DNA of 64,000 nt from Dissophora ornata (lineage: Eukaryota; Mortierellomycota; Mortierellomycetes; Mortierellales; Mortierellaceae), in assembly GCA_025201705.1 (NCBI GenBank), contig MU616584.1, positions 34,574 through 98,573 on the forward strand, in the 5' to 3' direction. Made by a program: the position numbers and the translations under genes. Positions 24,352 through 34,821 of the stretch are shown here, piece after piece. The notes beneath the pieces were generated by a model. It made no database searches. It saw only the letters and a list, made by a program, of their open reading frames with translations, and was not told the origin of the DNA. Position 1 is the stretch's first letter. Each line of letters begins with the position of its first letter.

Positions 24352-24702
24352 ATGGCCATTATCAACTTTGTTCTCGCAGTACCAGTAAACAAATGGACCG
24401 TCTACCAAGCCCTAGATGTCAACAAGTACCCAGATTTGGTGACTGGAATATCACAAGATTCTTGGAAGGCCCCGATACATCCAGGCGACTTTGGATATCT
24501 CATCTCCAGGCCATTGAGGATAATTTCTGGACGCCTGAAAGTATCAGGTCTCAATGTGCAACTCTGCGAAACGACGAACCTCAAAGTCACAGTCGGGAAT
24601 CCAGTGCCGGCGTGGAATCCCATGACCTCATCAAGGGAGAGCTATAAAACTGTGAATGATAAATGCAGCTCTGTAGTCCACTCATCATTGAAACAATTGT
24701 GA
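24352..24702 (+). CDS. Unrecognised 116-codon ORF
   Basis: Starts after a Kozak-like ACCATGG and encodes a mildly hydrophobic N-terminus (MAIINFVLAVPVNKW) followed by an ordinary mixed composition. No domain is recognised and no splice partner is evident. It lies just after the degenerate direct repeats, so it could be a relic of a mobile or effector-type gene. Confidence 0.22.
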   Translation: MAIINFVLAVPVNKWTVYQALDVNKYPDLVTGISQDSWKAPIHPGDFGYLISRPLRIISGRLKVSGLNVQLCETTNLKVTVGNPVPAWNPMTSSRESYKTVNDKCSSVVHSSLKQL

Positions 24703-25414
24703 TTTTCTTAGCATGCACATAGTCCAGCAGAAGATGGCAAGGATACGACGACAATGGTGGAACCCTCGCAGAAAGCAAGAACAAGATATCAAAAAAGAAA
24801 TGTAGATACGTTCCAGAGTTGGGACGAATTGGTCAAGACTCCACATCAGGGCGCCACATATCGTACTTTCCATGTGGACAGCGATAAGTATACCCTATAG
24901 GCATTGTCACCTTTCCTGAAGAAGCCTTCCACTGCCATGAACTTGCAGACACGCTTTTTTTTCGTCCTGGCTATCAAGAGACGGATAGAGGATTTAATCA
25001 GCAACATCAATTTGGCTCAGAAGGACCAACGAAGAAGGGACTAAATGTCAAATCCATGAATGAATAAATGAATATTAATAAAAAAAAAAGAAAATAACTG
25101 ACGACCCCTCGTCCTATGGAGCTCGCCGACCATTCGAGCCATTGCTCCCCGCACCAACTTCCGACACGGATGGTGCTTCGGGGGATAATGAAAGGAACGT
25201 CTTTTCACACATGCACGCAAACCAGAGGCAAATACATTGACTTCACCTTTGGAGGACTTTGTCCTTCACTGCCGGCTCGATATAACCATAACTTGTTGAC
25301 TTCGCCTCAGTTTGAATAAACACCTGGCCCGCTTTCTCCCTCCATTGCACCCCCTGCAATCTTAGAGTTGTCTGCTGCTGTCTTTGCTCTCGCCTTTGGC
25401 ATATAAGAAAACTC
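24703..25414. other. Accessory intergenic DNA
   Basis: Fragmentary open frames only. I see no gene, inverted repeat or tRNA. Confidence 0.3.
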
Positions 25415-25670
25415 ATGAAATCTACATTTGTTGTTTCTCTTCAATCTCTCGCCTGCCTCACCGTAGACAGAGAGCCTATGAAATCTACATTCGTTGTTAC
25501 TCTTGGTCTTCGCGCCTCACACAGAGGATTCATGCAATCTACATCTGTTGTTACTCTTTGTCTCCTTTAATCTCTCGCCCGCCTCACCCTACAGTACACA
25601 GAGGATTCATGCAATCTAATCTTCGATGCTGTTGTGCCTTGATTCTTCGCCTCGCCTTAAACAGAGCACC
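25415..25670 (+). repeat. Degenerate tandem repeat of a signal-peptide-like start (about 4 units)
   Basis: Units begin at 25415, 25478, 25532 and 25609, each starting ATG(A/C)AATCTA. The first three are in one frame, 25415-25570, giving MKSTFVVSLQSLACLT..., MKSTFVVTLG... and MQSTSVVTLCLL before a stop. Each unit resembles the start of a secreted protein. Unit length varies (63, 54 and 77 bases). Confidence 0.7.
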
Positions 25671-25902
25671 CAGGCTCGGCGCGAGTAAACGATGCATAAC
25701 CACACCAATTTGTATAAGTAGAACCAGTTCCCACCATAAGACTTGAAATTAGCCTCTAAAGTTTCCCATCCCCTCGTTCCTTCCACCTACACATCCACTC
25801 CACTGTCCTTACCTTGCTTTTCATTCAACCCTGAATAAGCCTAGGTCTACAACAACTTCAACCTTCTCTTGCTCCTCTCTATTCTTTCACTTCATCTGTT
25901 TT

Positions 25903-26000
25903 GCCGTCTGCCTTGCCGTCTGCCTTGCCTTCGTCCGTTTGCCTTGCCGCTTGCCTTGCCCTTCGTCTGTCTGCCTTACCTCCTCGTCTGCCTTGCATAA
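25903..26000 (+). repeat. TGCCTTGCC-type short tandem repeat upstream of the GTPase
   Basis: About nine imperfect units of (C/T)GCCTTGCC with CGTCTG spacers, ending 17 bases before the ATG at 26017. Pyrimidine-biased; probably leader sequence. Confidence 0.75.
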
Positions 26001-26016
26001 TCCTTGATTGGAAAAC

Positions 26017-26793
26017 ATGATGGTGCCCCCTCAATGCGAATATGCTATCTTCATGTGTGGCAATGCAGGTGCTGGGAAAAGTACACTAGGAAATGTTCTC
26101 GGCGCCAAATTTGAAGCGGGGTTCTCATTGGGAGAAGGTTTAACAAAAGAATGTCAATATGCCGAGACAACTATTGATGGCGATTCTGTTCTGCTGATCG
26201 ACGCGCCGGGGATGTACGAAGCGTCGGTAGACATTACTCGGCAAAATGCAAGAGAAATTCAAAAGGCTTTAGGCGTTCAAATTCCGTACAAGATTGCATT
26301 TGTGTGTGCATCGAATGGAGGGAGATGGAAGTGCGATGATGCCGCCATGATCGACAAAGTTGTTCTGTCAATTGGAAGTTCGGAATCCAACGGGAGAGAG
26401 ACCGACTATATCTTGATCATCAACCAAATTCAGCAGAAGGAATGGAGTTATTATACACACCAACCCTCCTTGGAAACAATGGTTGGGAAGCTTGTCGCTG
26501 CCACGACATCGAAACGGACTTTTGCGACGACTATTTGTTGTCCATACTTACCCGGCGATCCATCTGAAAGCGCGATGTTAAAAGCTAAACTGCTTAGTGC
26601 TTTCAAGATGACAGTGCCATCTAAAATCAAAGTTGTGCAAGACATCAAAGCCCATCCCGACGACTTAAAATTTTATGAGAAAGCACTGATTGTTATCCTG
26701 TCGCCACTTTGGGCCCCCATTTTGGGAATCTGTGCTGCCTTCTCATCGGTGAAAAACAGAATTTTGTACAATGACTGGGAGCCTTTTATATAG
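26017..26793 (+). CDS. AIG1/GIMAP-like P-loop GTPase, 258 aa
   Basis: A single exon. The P-loop GNAGAGKST is at residues 15-23, followed by a switch-like Thr/Glu region, then the G3 motif D-A-P-G within LLIDAPGMYE, as in AIG1/GIMAP/Toc-type GTPases. A G4-like LIINQ follows. A hydrophobic C-terminal segment (VILSPLWAPILGICAAF) near 225-245 could anchor it in a membrane. Family members bind GTP and often oligomerise on membranes; in plants and vertebrates they act in immunity. Role here is unknown. I chose the ATG at 26017. Its neighbour downstream is an LRR protein; whether they work together is speculative. Confidence 0.75.
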   Translation: MMVPPQCEYAIFMCGNAGAGKSTLGNVLGAKFEAGFSLGEGLTKECQYAETTIDGDSVLLIDAPGMYEASVDITRQNAREIQKALGVQIPYKIAFVCASNGGRWKCDDAAMIDKVVLSIGSSESNGRETDYILIINQIQQKEWSYYTHQPSLETMVGKLVAATTSKRTFATTICCPYLPGDPSESAMLKAKLLSAFKMTVPSKIKVVQDIKAHPDDLKFYEKALIVILSPLWAPILGICAAFSSVKNRILYNDWEPFI

Positions 26794-27484
26794 TGATCAG
26801 CCTTTTCTTTTTTATAAAATGACGAGAGATTGCCCGTGGCGACACGCCCGGGTGCGGGTGGGAGGTGGTGTTTATCTCTCAAAAAATAAAAGAAGACTCC
26901 AGCATCTACGTCAACACGTTTTTTGTATACAATATTGCGGGTGGAGGGGTGGAGGGGAATGTGGTGGTATCCAGAAGAGATGTCGGAGACGAATGCGAAA
27001 CCTTTCGGGCATGATTTAAAAATGATCTGTGCATTTTTTATTCATCCCCTGAAAAAATAAGCATTTATCATGGAGACATTGCGACTTTGGCAATTATTTT
27101 TGTTACCGACAAGTTTTATTGCGGTGTCGGGGGTATCGAGTTTGAGAGCTGCATCAGCACTGTAGCTATCATAGAAGCTAGCCGTAAGTGGAGCGTCTTG
27201 CGAGAAGGCGACCCTTGGGTAAAGTTTATGGGTCGAAGACGTTCCTGTGATATCCTTGATAAACAGGGGCGGCTTGGGCGGGAGAAAAAATACCGTTGGC
27301 GAAGGACAATGTGACAGTTCCGACTTTCAGTTACTGTGGTGGCAGCAGGATGTTTACTCATGCTTTTGCAAATCCCTCTTATCAATCTCTTTCTCTCCAT
27401 CTCGTCTTTTTTTTTTTCCAGCACTCACATCCTCACTCGCTTTACCACATTCTTTTTACATACATAAGTCATCAAGAGCCAGCG
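26794..27484. promoter_or_regulatory. Promoter region of the LRR gene
   Basis: No gene seen. A G/T-rich patch at 26930-26965 lies here. The last 100 bases are pyrimidine-rich and end at the ATG at 27485. Confidence 0.3.
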
Positions 27485-30300
27485 ATGGAAGACACTCAAT
27501 CATTCCGCTTGATTGGGAAGTCAGATATCGAAAAAATACCTCTCGACAATGTCAATGGGCAGAATATCGTTTACTGGTGGGACATCCAACAGGTCTTTCC
27601 TGGCGTCAAACAACTCAAGAACGGTGAAGTGACCGTCACCATGATGAGGGATTCGCATAAAAACATGTAACGAAAAGCATGCAGATGTGGACTCAATACA
27701 TAGTAGGATCGATTCAAGAAGAACAGCCATGCTGAGAAGGTACTTTATTTATTTATACGCTTTAGAATCGAGCCTTACTGCATCAAGCATTGTCCGAATG
27801 TGGTCCTGGAGGTTGTTTTGTCTACAATATCTACTCCAAATCCTGGATTTGAGGGCACAGTCCTTCATAAGCTGGATGGACTGCAGGATCAAGGCGATAC
27901 GACGCAAAAGATTGTCCAAGAAGTTTGGGAGCTGGCTAAACAGATGAATGATCGCTTGATTCTGATCCAGAGCAAGACAGAGGCCATATTGACCCAGAAC
28001 TATGAGCTGCTGGAATACACCATCCCAAGGTTGTTCATTGTTCTTCCTGAAGAGTCGACATCCTGGGACCCGAAGACGATGCTCCGCACCAAGTTTCGCT
28101 TGCATTTCATCTGTGAGTGTGGCGAACACACCAAAGCATCCGGAAGCAAGATCCCTCATCATCTTCACCTGGCTAACCATGAAGGATATATCGTCAACAA
28201 GCCGACAGAGTTTTTCAAGAAATATGGACCTTTCTTGACGTTGATGCTCGAGATGATTAAGGTCGGGACGAGTATCGCAGGCCATGTCGTCCCAGCGCTA
28301 GCGAGCTTGAAAGTGGTCGACATTCTCGATTCAGCCCAGTCTTCCATCGACTCGGTCACGTCCAAGGTTATCAAGGGGGTTGACCATTCTCTGAAATATC
28401 TGGAGGAGAGTCGTACATTAAACCAAAAGTCGGACGGTGTCGACGTTGATGATAATGCGATGACGTCGCAGCAAGATCTTGCTACCTACTTTGCTGGCGT
28501 CGAGGGATTGGAAGGAGTCGATCTGCGCCAACTAGGGTCGTATCTATCAGCCAACAATTCAGACAACTTGCTGGGCAATCTGTACCGCATGACTACTAAG
28601 GATGGCCACGTCAAATGGGTCTGCCGCCACCACTATCGAGCAGCCTATCAAGAAGCGCACACCCAGAAGCTGCGTGATGTAGTCAAGCTGGCAGGAGGTG
28701 TATTTGATGAGCAACTTGGGAGTATCAAAGTAACCTTGAGGTCTAGTATTGCTGCAACTGAGTTCTATGAGGCCATCGGGAAAGCAAAGGCTGGTGTTTA
28801 CGACTTGGATATCACATTCGGCAGGGATTGCTCCAGGACTGATCTTGAAGCATTTGAGAAAGCACTCAAGCCAAAGATTTCAAGCAAGCATCGCCAGCAA
28901 CATATTTTCAACATCTGCACGATATGAAATACATGTTCGTATTATGGAGTACACCAATATGAAAACGATTCATATTGTTCTATCCAACGATTTCACGAAG
29001 CTTTCCAGTTTACAACCCAAAAGATCATCACACCTTCACAAGTTATCCGTTGAGATGACACCTCGAGCTGGTGATTTTCGAGTACTTGTAAAATCACTCA
29101 AGACCAAGAACCCTTTGACCACTTTGAACTTGAGGGACAACTCGATTGGGAAGGAAGGAGCTCTGGCACTGTCGGAGGCACTCAAGACCAACACCACTTT
29201 GNNNNNNNNNNNNNNNNNNNNNNNNNNNNNNNNNNNNNNNNNNNNNNNNNNNNNNNNNNNNNNNNNNNNNNNNNNNNNNNNNNNNNNNNNNNNNNNNNNN
29301 NNNNNNNNNNNNNNNNNNNNNNNNNNNNNNNNNNNNNNNNNNNNNNNNNNNNNNNNNNNNNNNNNNNNNNNNNNNNNNNNNNNNNNNNNNNNNNNNNNNN
29401 NNNNNNNNNNNNNNNNNNNNNNNNNNNNNNNNNNNNNNNNNNNNNNNNNNNNNNNNNNNNNNNNNNNNNNNNNNNNNNNNNNNNNNNNNNNNNNNNNNNN
29501 NNNNNNNNNNNNNNNNNNNNNNNNNNNNNNNNNNNNNNNNNNNNNNNNNNNNNNNNNNNNNNNNNNNNNNNNNNNNNNNNNNNNNNNNNNNNNNNNNNNN
29601 NNNNNNNNNNNNNNNNNNNNNNNNNNNNNNNNNNNNNNNNNNNNNNNNNNNNNNNNNNNNNNNNNNNNNNNNNNNNNNNNNNNNNNNNNNNNNNNNNNNN
29701 NNNNNNNNNNNNNNNNNNNNNNNNNNNNNNNNNNNNNNNNNNNNNNNNNNNNNNNNNNNNNNNNNNNNNNNNNNNNNNNNNNNNNNNNNNNNNNNNNNNN
29801 NNNNNNNNNNNNNNNNNNNNNNNNNNNNNNNNNNNNNNNNNNNNNNNNNNNNNNNNNNNNNNNNNNNNNNNNNNNNNNNNNNNNNNNNNNNNNNNNNNNN
29901 NNNNNNNNNNNNNNNNNNNNNNNNNNNNNNNNNNNNNNNNNNNNNNNNNNNNNNNNNNNNNNNNNNNNNNNNNNNNNNNNNNNNNNNNNNNNNNNNNNNN
30001 NNNNNNNNNNNNNNNNNNNNNNNNNNNNNNNNNNNNNNNNNNNNNNNNNNNNNNNNNNNNNNNNNNNNNNNNNNNNNNNNNNNNNNNNNNNNNNNNNNNN
30101 NNNNNNNNNNNNNNNNNNNNNNNNNNNNNNNNNNNNNNNNNNNNNNNNNNNNNNNNNNNNNNNNNNNNNNNGAGGCACTCAAGACCAACACCACTTTGAC
30201 CACTTTGGGCTTGTGGAACAACTCGATTGAGAAGGAAGGAGCTCTGGCACTGACTAACGTGTCCAATGCCAGTAGATGTGACATTGACATTGCAGCATAA
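27485..30300 (+). CDS. Large LRR protein of a Mortierellaceae-type family, frameshifted and gap-interrupted
   Basis: Exon 1 is 27485-27666 and exon 2 starts at 27766 after TTTAG, in phase. Family landmarks I recognise are IEKIPLDNVNGQNIVYWWDI, IEPYCIKHCPNVVLEVVLS, a coiled region, RLFIVLPEES, KFRLHFICECGEHTK and VKWVCRHHYR. They are followed by LRRs of 28 residues (LTTLNLRDNSIGKEGALALSEALKTNTT). The frame carrying the first part stops at 28927. The frame carrying ARYEIHVRIMEY and the LRRs is different, and the switch must lie near 28855-28890 where no intron signal exists. The LRR block is then lost in 970 N, and a last repeat ends at the stop at 30300. Function unknown; the layout is receptor- or scaffold-like. 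Probably a pseudogene or a mis-assembled copy. Confidence 0.7.
29202..30171. other. Assembly gap (970 N) inside the LRR array
   Basis: Both edges carry the same repeat word (EALKTNTT) in 84-base LRR units. Distance between equivalent positions is 997, which is not a multiple of 84 or of 3. The gap length is therefore an estimate, and the true copy number is unknown (about 11-12 units). Confidence 0.97.
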
Positions 30301-30538
30301 ACAGCAACCGTCAGCCAAGTAGAATCAGGAAATGAGACTGACATGATGAACAGCACTATGGAGAATATCAAAACTTCATAGAAACCCATACAACCATACA
30401 TTCATACACCTGATGGCGCCTCACCATCACCATCACCACCACCATCATCGGTCATCGGTTCTCTCCAGCATCGCGTCCTACTCATCGATCCCTACACAGC
30501 AGCACACAAGAATAAAAGAGATTTTATTGCATGCGATT

Positions 30539-31090
30539 TTACGCGTCGTCATCGTCACCCTCATCGTCATTATCATCGTCGTCATCGTCGTCGTAGTCGT
30601 GATTACTTACTCCAAGAAGATTCTCTCCTGCTCCAGCGCTGCCAGCATCATCCTTAGCCTTAGCCTTAGCCTTAGCCTTGCCCTTACCCTTACTCACCTT
30701 CCACCCTTCACTCTGCTGGCGACAGTACTTAATTGGTTGATACTCCACTTGTGCTGCACGCGCACGCCATCCACCTTTCTATTACATTTCTGAGTGCGAA
30801 TTTACGACTCTCGCCGTTCTCAGATCTCTCCAGCTCTTGCGGAACTAGGAACTCCACGTCTTCGATGATTCGCTTCATGTTGTTTAGTCGCTTTAGGGAA
30901 CAAGCTTGAAGCCGCACATGCGCGTTAGGGCCACCTCTAGATTCCTTAAATAGCTCCAAGGCGTAGTATTCATCCCAAGTAAGACTTACAGTCGATTTAG
31001 CGGCAGTTCACCTTGAACGTATCTATCGGACCTCATCACTCTTGCTTCGAGTACAGTAGCTAAAGTCATATTAGCCGATGCCGGTGCTGC
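30539..31090 (-). CDS. Candidate small gene with Lys-Ala repeats and acidic tail
   Basis: On the minus strand, a stretch starting around an ATG at 31076 (MTLATVLEARVMRSDRY) can splice at CT|GTAAGT into a Leu/Arg-rich piece (SLKRLNNMKRIIEDVEFLV). Further down, a frame reads YQPIKYCRQQSEGWK, then Lys-Ala repeats coded by AAGGCT units, then a poly-Asp tail. The link between the last two pieces is unclear: the only GT-AG there would be about 32 bases. Not recognised; may be a relic. Confidence 0.25.
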
Positions 31091-32190
31091 TGCAGTTGAG
31101 AGCAGCGGCGGCAGCATAGCAGAGACAGATATGGCGTCCTTAAATTCGCTGGCCATTTCGTGATCGCATGTTGTGCAGATGAAGGAAAATCCAATAGTCC
31201 TGCGACAACATTCCAGTGCCTGATATGCTCAGCTGATGAGCCTGGTAGCAACTGGCAGCTCGGTGACTTTTGAAGAGCAGCCTTGTACACGTGGAATAAT
31301 GTTAATGAGTATCGGGCAGCGCTTGTAGAAAATAGCGACCTTGTCAACGAGAATCAAATCCCCAGGTACTGTACACAGCTTTTTATTTTTGATCGTCGAT
31401 CATATGCAGATCGTCATATCCAAATACCATCGTCACGCATCTGTCCCATCTTACTCGACATGTGTGCTCTACTGTTAAAGTAATATCTAGACTAGACACG
31501 TACCTGAAGCTGGGGAATGAGTGAAATCCGTTAGCGGAACACTCGTAATGAATGAATGGCGGCAATTGCGGTGGCAACTCGCGTTTGCTTGATCGGAGTG
31601 CGGGGAAGAGGAGTGGTCATGGAGGGGCGGAGAGTAGAAGGAGTAGAAGGGATTAATGTCGCGAGGGCAGCTGGGTGGAAGAGAAATGGGTGGAAAGAAA
31701 AAAAAAACCTGCGCGAATAAAAGAGACCAATGAAACTTTGCAGAAGGCTGAAATTGCTGGGAGACAATGTCTCCCTTTTGTCGCGTCGCGTCGCGTTTCT
31801 ATCCGCGGTTCTTGTTTTTATCTGAAAAAAAATAATGCGCGTTTTGATGTAAATCTGTTTAATCGGATTGCAGTTTGGTATTTGTGGTAGGTTGAAGGGA
31901 GGGGGGCAGAGGTAATCATTCAGGTACCCTGACATCATACACCATGCGGATGTTTGTCTTGACTTGTGATGACTTTGGGACGGCGAAAATCGGCATGGAT
32001 ACCATGACCTTGTGTTTCTTGATTCTTGAGATAAAGTCGTTGGTATGAAGTTTTAAATTATGTTTTACACAACTGTTCCTTTTGGTACGTAGGATTCTTG
32101 TTGTATGTTTTGTTTAACAAGGGTGCTCGGAAAGATCTTGGCTCTTTCTGTGGTCCATTTCGGGAGCATGGGTCTCATGTTGTCGTGGAG
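31091..32190. other. Accessory region with fragments
   Basis: A minus-strand open stretch near 31100-31220 contains a C-x2-C pair (ICTTCDHEMASEF) and could be an upstream exon of the candidate at 30539. The rest, 31380-32190, shows no gene. Confidence 0.25.
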
Positions 32191-32496
32191 TTAGGGATGA
32201 TGGAGCGAGGATAGTGGGTTGAGGTTTGTTGGCGGAATTGGCTTCTGGATGTGGATGGTTGTTGTAGTTGTTGGGATACCAAAGACAGGCTTGGGGAGGT
32301 AAAGGCCCACAGTGTCGAGTGTCTGGCCCTGCGGCTTGTTGATGGTCATTGCGAAAGCAGGCTTGACTGGAGACTGGCGCCTGCAAAACTTAATTGGAGA
32401 AGTACCATCGTCAGTGGTGATGAGAGGGGCGCGTGAAGAAAGACTGAAGTTGCCAACCAAAATCTCAGCTTGAATAAATCGAGAGAAAAGTTCCAT
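32191..32496 (-). mobile_element. Relic of a PIF1/Helitron-type helicase C-terminus
   Basis: The minus-strand frame encodes IQAEILVGN, then RRQSPVKPAFAMTINKPQGQ and TLDTVGLYLPKPVF. This is the conserved C-terminal block of PIF1-like helicases carried by Helitrons (RRxFPVxxAFAMTINKxQGQT). The next expected block (GQLYVALSR) is missing, replaced by low-complexity Thr/Ile sequence. The ATPase core is absent. So this is a short, truncated remnant, not an active element. Confidence 0.75.
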
Positions 32497-33150
32497 CTAG
32501 TAAAATTTGGTCTCTTCTGCAAAGGAGGAAGAACCAAAGACCGACAGTCGTGACGGAGGACATACTTGACGACAAAGCGACTTGACTTGAGATATCCATG
32601 AGTCTCTCTTGGCCTTGAACTCGTCCTGGAAACGCTTTTTGGCCTCTGAGCTGTATAGAACTGGCGCTTCTGCAAGATAGATGCATAACAGTTTTGCCAA
32701 TCAAACCAAAAGGGCAACGGGGGACACAACGCAAAATCAAAAGGCACGCACATCACACGCCCTTTGCCACTGTTTGTCTACTTCCTGTGCTGCATCCCTC
32801 CAAGATTGTTGCACACCACACTCCCTTTGCCACCATTTGTGTACTTCCCGTGCTGCATCTCCTCCAAAACTAAAAAGTCCACCACGGCGCCTTGTTGCAT
32901 GCACTATACAGCAAGCACAAGCGGAGACAGAGAGACTGCTGATTCTTCTCAAGAAGTGACAAAGACAGTCGAAACACCGACCAGACCTGGTCCCCATAAA
33001 ATACCAAACACCGCCAAAGCCAATGGGGACGGGTATAAAAGAACCGTCCACCCTTGACCCCAAGATTGATTCCTTACATTCATCAATAGGACAACTATAT
33101 CTGTATGAAGATCCCCTACGGGAGGACTTCAAACATTTATTTTTCAATGA
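32497..33150. other. Possible exons and a duplicated 50-base segment
   Basis: On the minus strand, a piece encoding SEAKKRFQDEFKAKRDSW lies between a TTGCAG acceptor near 32670 and a CAA|GTATGT donor near 32565. At 32755-32870 a segment of about 50 bases is repeated imperfectly (CCCTTTGCCAC..TTTGTSTACTTCC). No complete gene could be assembled. Confidence 0.3.
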
Positions 33151-33591
33151 TGATAGTTCTTTGTATTATTCAACTGAATGATTATAAAAAGGCTCCTGAT
33201 CTCATTCCTATCTGATACGCAATGTTTGAACCAAAAAAAAAAAATTAAAATAAAAAGAAAAAAACGAGGAGTGATAGTCGCGATGCAGCAAACCCGGTAA
33301 GTGCGTCATTATCTAGCTGCTCAAAAATAAAGGGAGGGATGCGTTTGCCTCTGGCAAGCTGTGGATGATCGGAAAACAAACTCGGTGGCTGTTCTTGATG
33401 TAATTTTTATCGGGCAATATATCCCTTTGTTTTTTATTATGTACATGTCGTTATCAAAGTTGAATATGGTATAATGGTATCGATGCGTAAAGACTAATTC
33501 CCTTGACCAGCATGAGGAAGGGGAGGAGGGGGGGGAAGGGTATTATAATGTTCAAGAATAAGAGTGGGCCGTGGTGAGGAAAAAAAAATAT

Positions 33592-34821
33592 TTACATAGC
33601 CGCCACGACATTGTTGTAGCTGTGTCGAAGCCCCGCACTCTCCAAATTGGATGCCTGCTCTTGCTCCATAAGACGCTGCGCCGAGTATGGGTTATGGCTG
33701 ACATAGTCCAATCCAAAGGCTGCCAGGGAATTGATCAGCGCTGCAATCGGCATGTTTTGTGCAGACTTCAGAGTAGTCTCGCTCTCGTTGTCGTCATCGA
33801 TAGCACCCTCTGGAGCATCATCCCTGCGGAGCTCAACGTTGAACAGGCGGTTGAACGAGGCCGAGTCTCGCTTATTAGACGTAACGGCTGGCTCAGGCGT
33901 CCAAGGATCTCGGGCAGTAAAGGGAGATTGATCGCTGCTCGATGACTCTTGGAGCTCCTCCTCGGGCTCGATCATCTCTGGCCATAACGTGTACAGTTTC
34001 TTGTCCTTTGTCTGAAAGTTGATCTCTGGGAAAAGAGGCTCGTGATCGTTGATCACAGTAACGGTCTCGGACTTGTTCGACTTTCTGAATACGTCCATGA
34101 ACATCTGCCTAACGGTGCCTCGAGGCTTGATCAGTTCCTCAGATTGGGTCTCGGATGAGGAAGTGCCATAGACACCGGCTCCCAAAGCCCTTCCAGTTCT
34201 GTATGTGAGGGAGCGGAATCGGTTTTGGTCCTTGCTCTCCGAAGAATCGGACTCCTCACTCCTGGTTGTGGGGATGTTCAAGCTACCATGGCGTCGAAGG
34301 TTTGTACGACGGGTCTTACTCAAGAATGCGAACCCGCGACCCAGCTTCTTGACACGCTCGAGGGAAGCTGTGGTGGGTTGCCTCATGAGTGGGCGCCTCT
34401 GCACCTCAAAGTCATCAGCGGCATTGTGCCTCTTGAAATGCAGGGGACGTCGAGAAGGTCTCTGTGTCCAATCTTCACCGGGAGCGTAGCCATTGGGGCT
34501 GACAGGAGTATCCGACTGAACATCGTCGATGTTATAATATCCGTGTTCAATGCCAACACCCGAGTAGATCGAATCTCGGAAGGCATCGGTATCATGATGG
34601 CCAGGAATCGTACGTTTGGGGAGAGCTCGAGGCAAGGCCAGGGCAGGGTCTAGTCCCTCAGGGACATAAGAGTCGCGGTAGCTGTGGCGGCGGGGTCTGT
34701 ATGGGGAGCGCACAAGCTTTGCTGGTTGCTGCGTCTCATCCTCTGAAGAGATCAACTCTCTTTGTCGGTCAACGTAGCCGAGGAGGTTGTTCAATTTGGC
34801 CTGTCGTGAAACAGGGATCAT
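33592..34821 (-). CDS. Uncharacterised disordered protein, 409 aa
   Basis: A single exon with a good ATG at 34821. It is rich in Arg, Ser, Glu and Pro and has no recognised domain. Better-structured pieces are an N-terminal helix (RQAKLNNLLGYVDRQRELI), a basic ERVKKLGRGFAFLSKTRR segment near 155-175, VRQMFMDVFRKS, and a C-terminal MPIAALINSLAAFGLDYV helix. Many S/T-P and R-x-x-S sites suggest phosphorylation. No signal peptide or membrane segment. Looks like a real gene by length and composition; function unknown. Confidence 0.65.
   Translation of the reverse strand: MIPVSRQAKLNNLLGYVDRQRELISSEDETQQPAKLVRSPYRPRRHSYRDSYVPEGLDPALALPRALPKRTIPGHHDTDAFRDSIYSGVGIEHGYYNIDDVQSDTPVSPNGYAPGEDWTQRPSRRPLHFKRHNAADDFEVQRRPLMRQPTTASLERVKKLGRGFAFLSKTRRTNLRRHGSLNIPTTRSEESDSSESKDQNRFRSLTYRTGRALGAGVYGTSSSETQSEELIKPRGTVRQMFMDVFRKSNKSETVTVINDHEPLFPEINFQTKDKKLYTLWPEMIEPEEELQESSSSDQSPFTARDPWTPEPAVTSNKRDSASFNRLFNVELRRDDAPEGAIDDDNESETTLKSAQNMPIAALINSLAAFGLDYVSHNPYSAQRLMEQEQASNLESAGLRHSYNNVVAAM

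Noticed and set aside
30655..30700. CCTTAG repeats as an interstitial telomere
   Set aside because: Read on the minus strand they are AAGGCT codons giving Lys-Ala repeats; the unit is not the TTAGGG of fungal telomeres.
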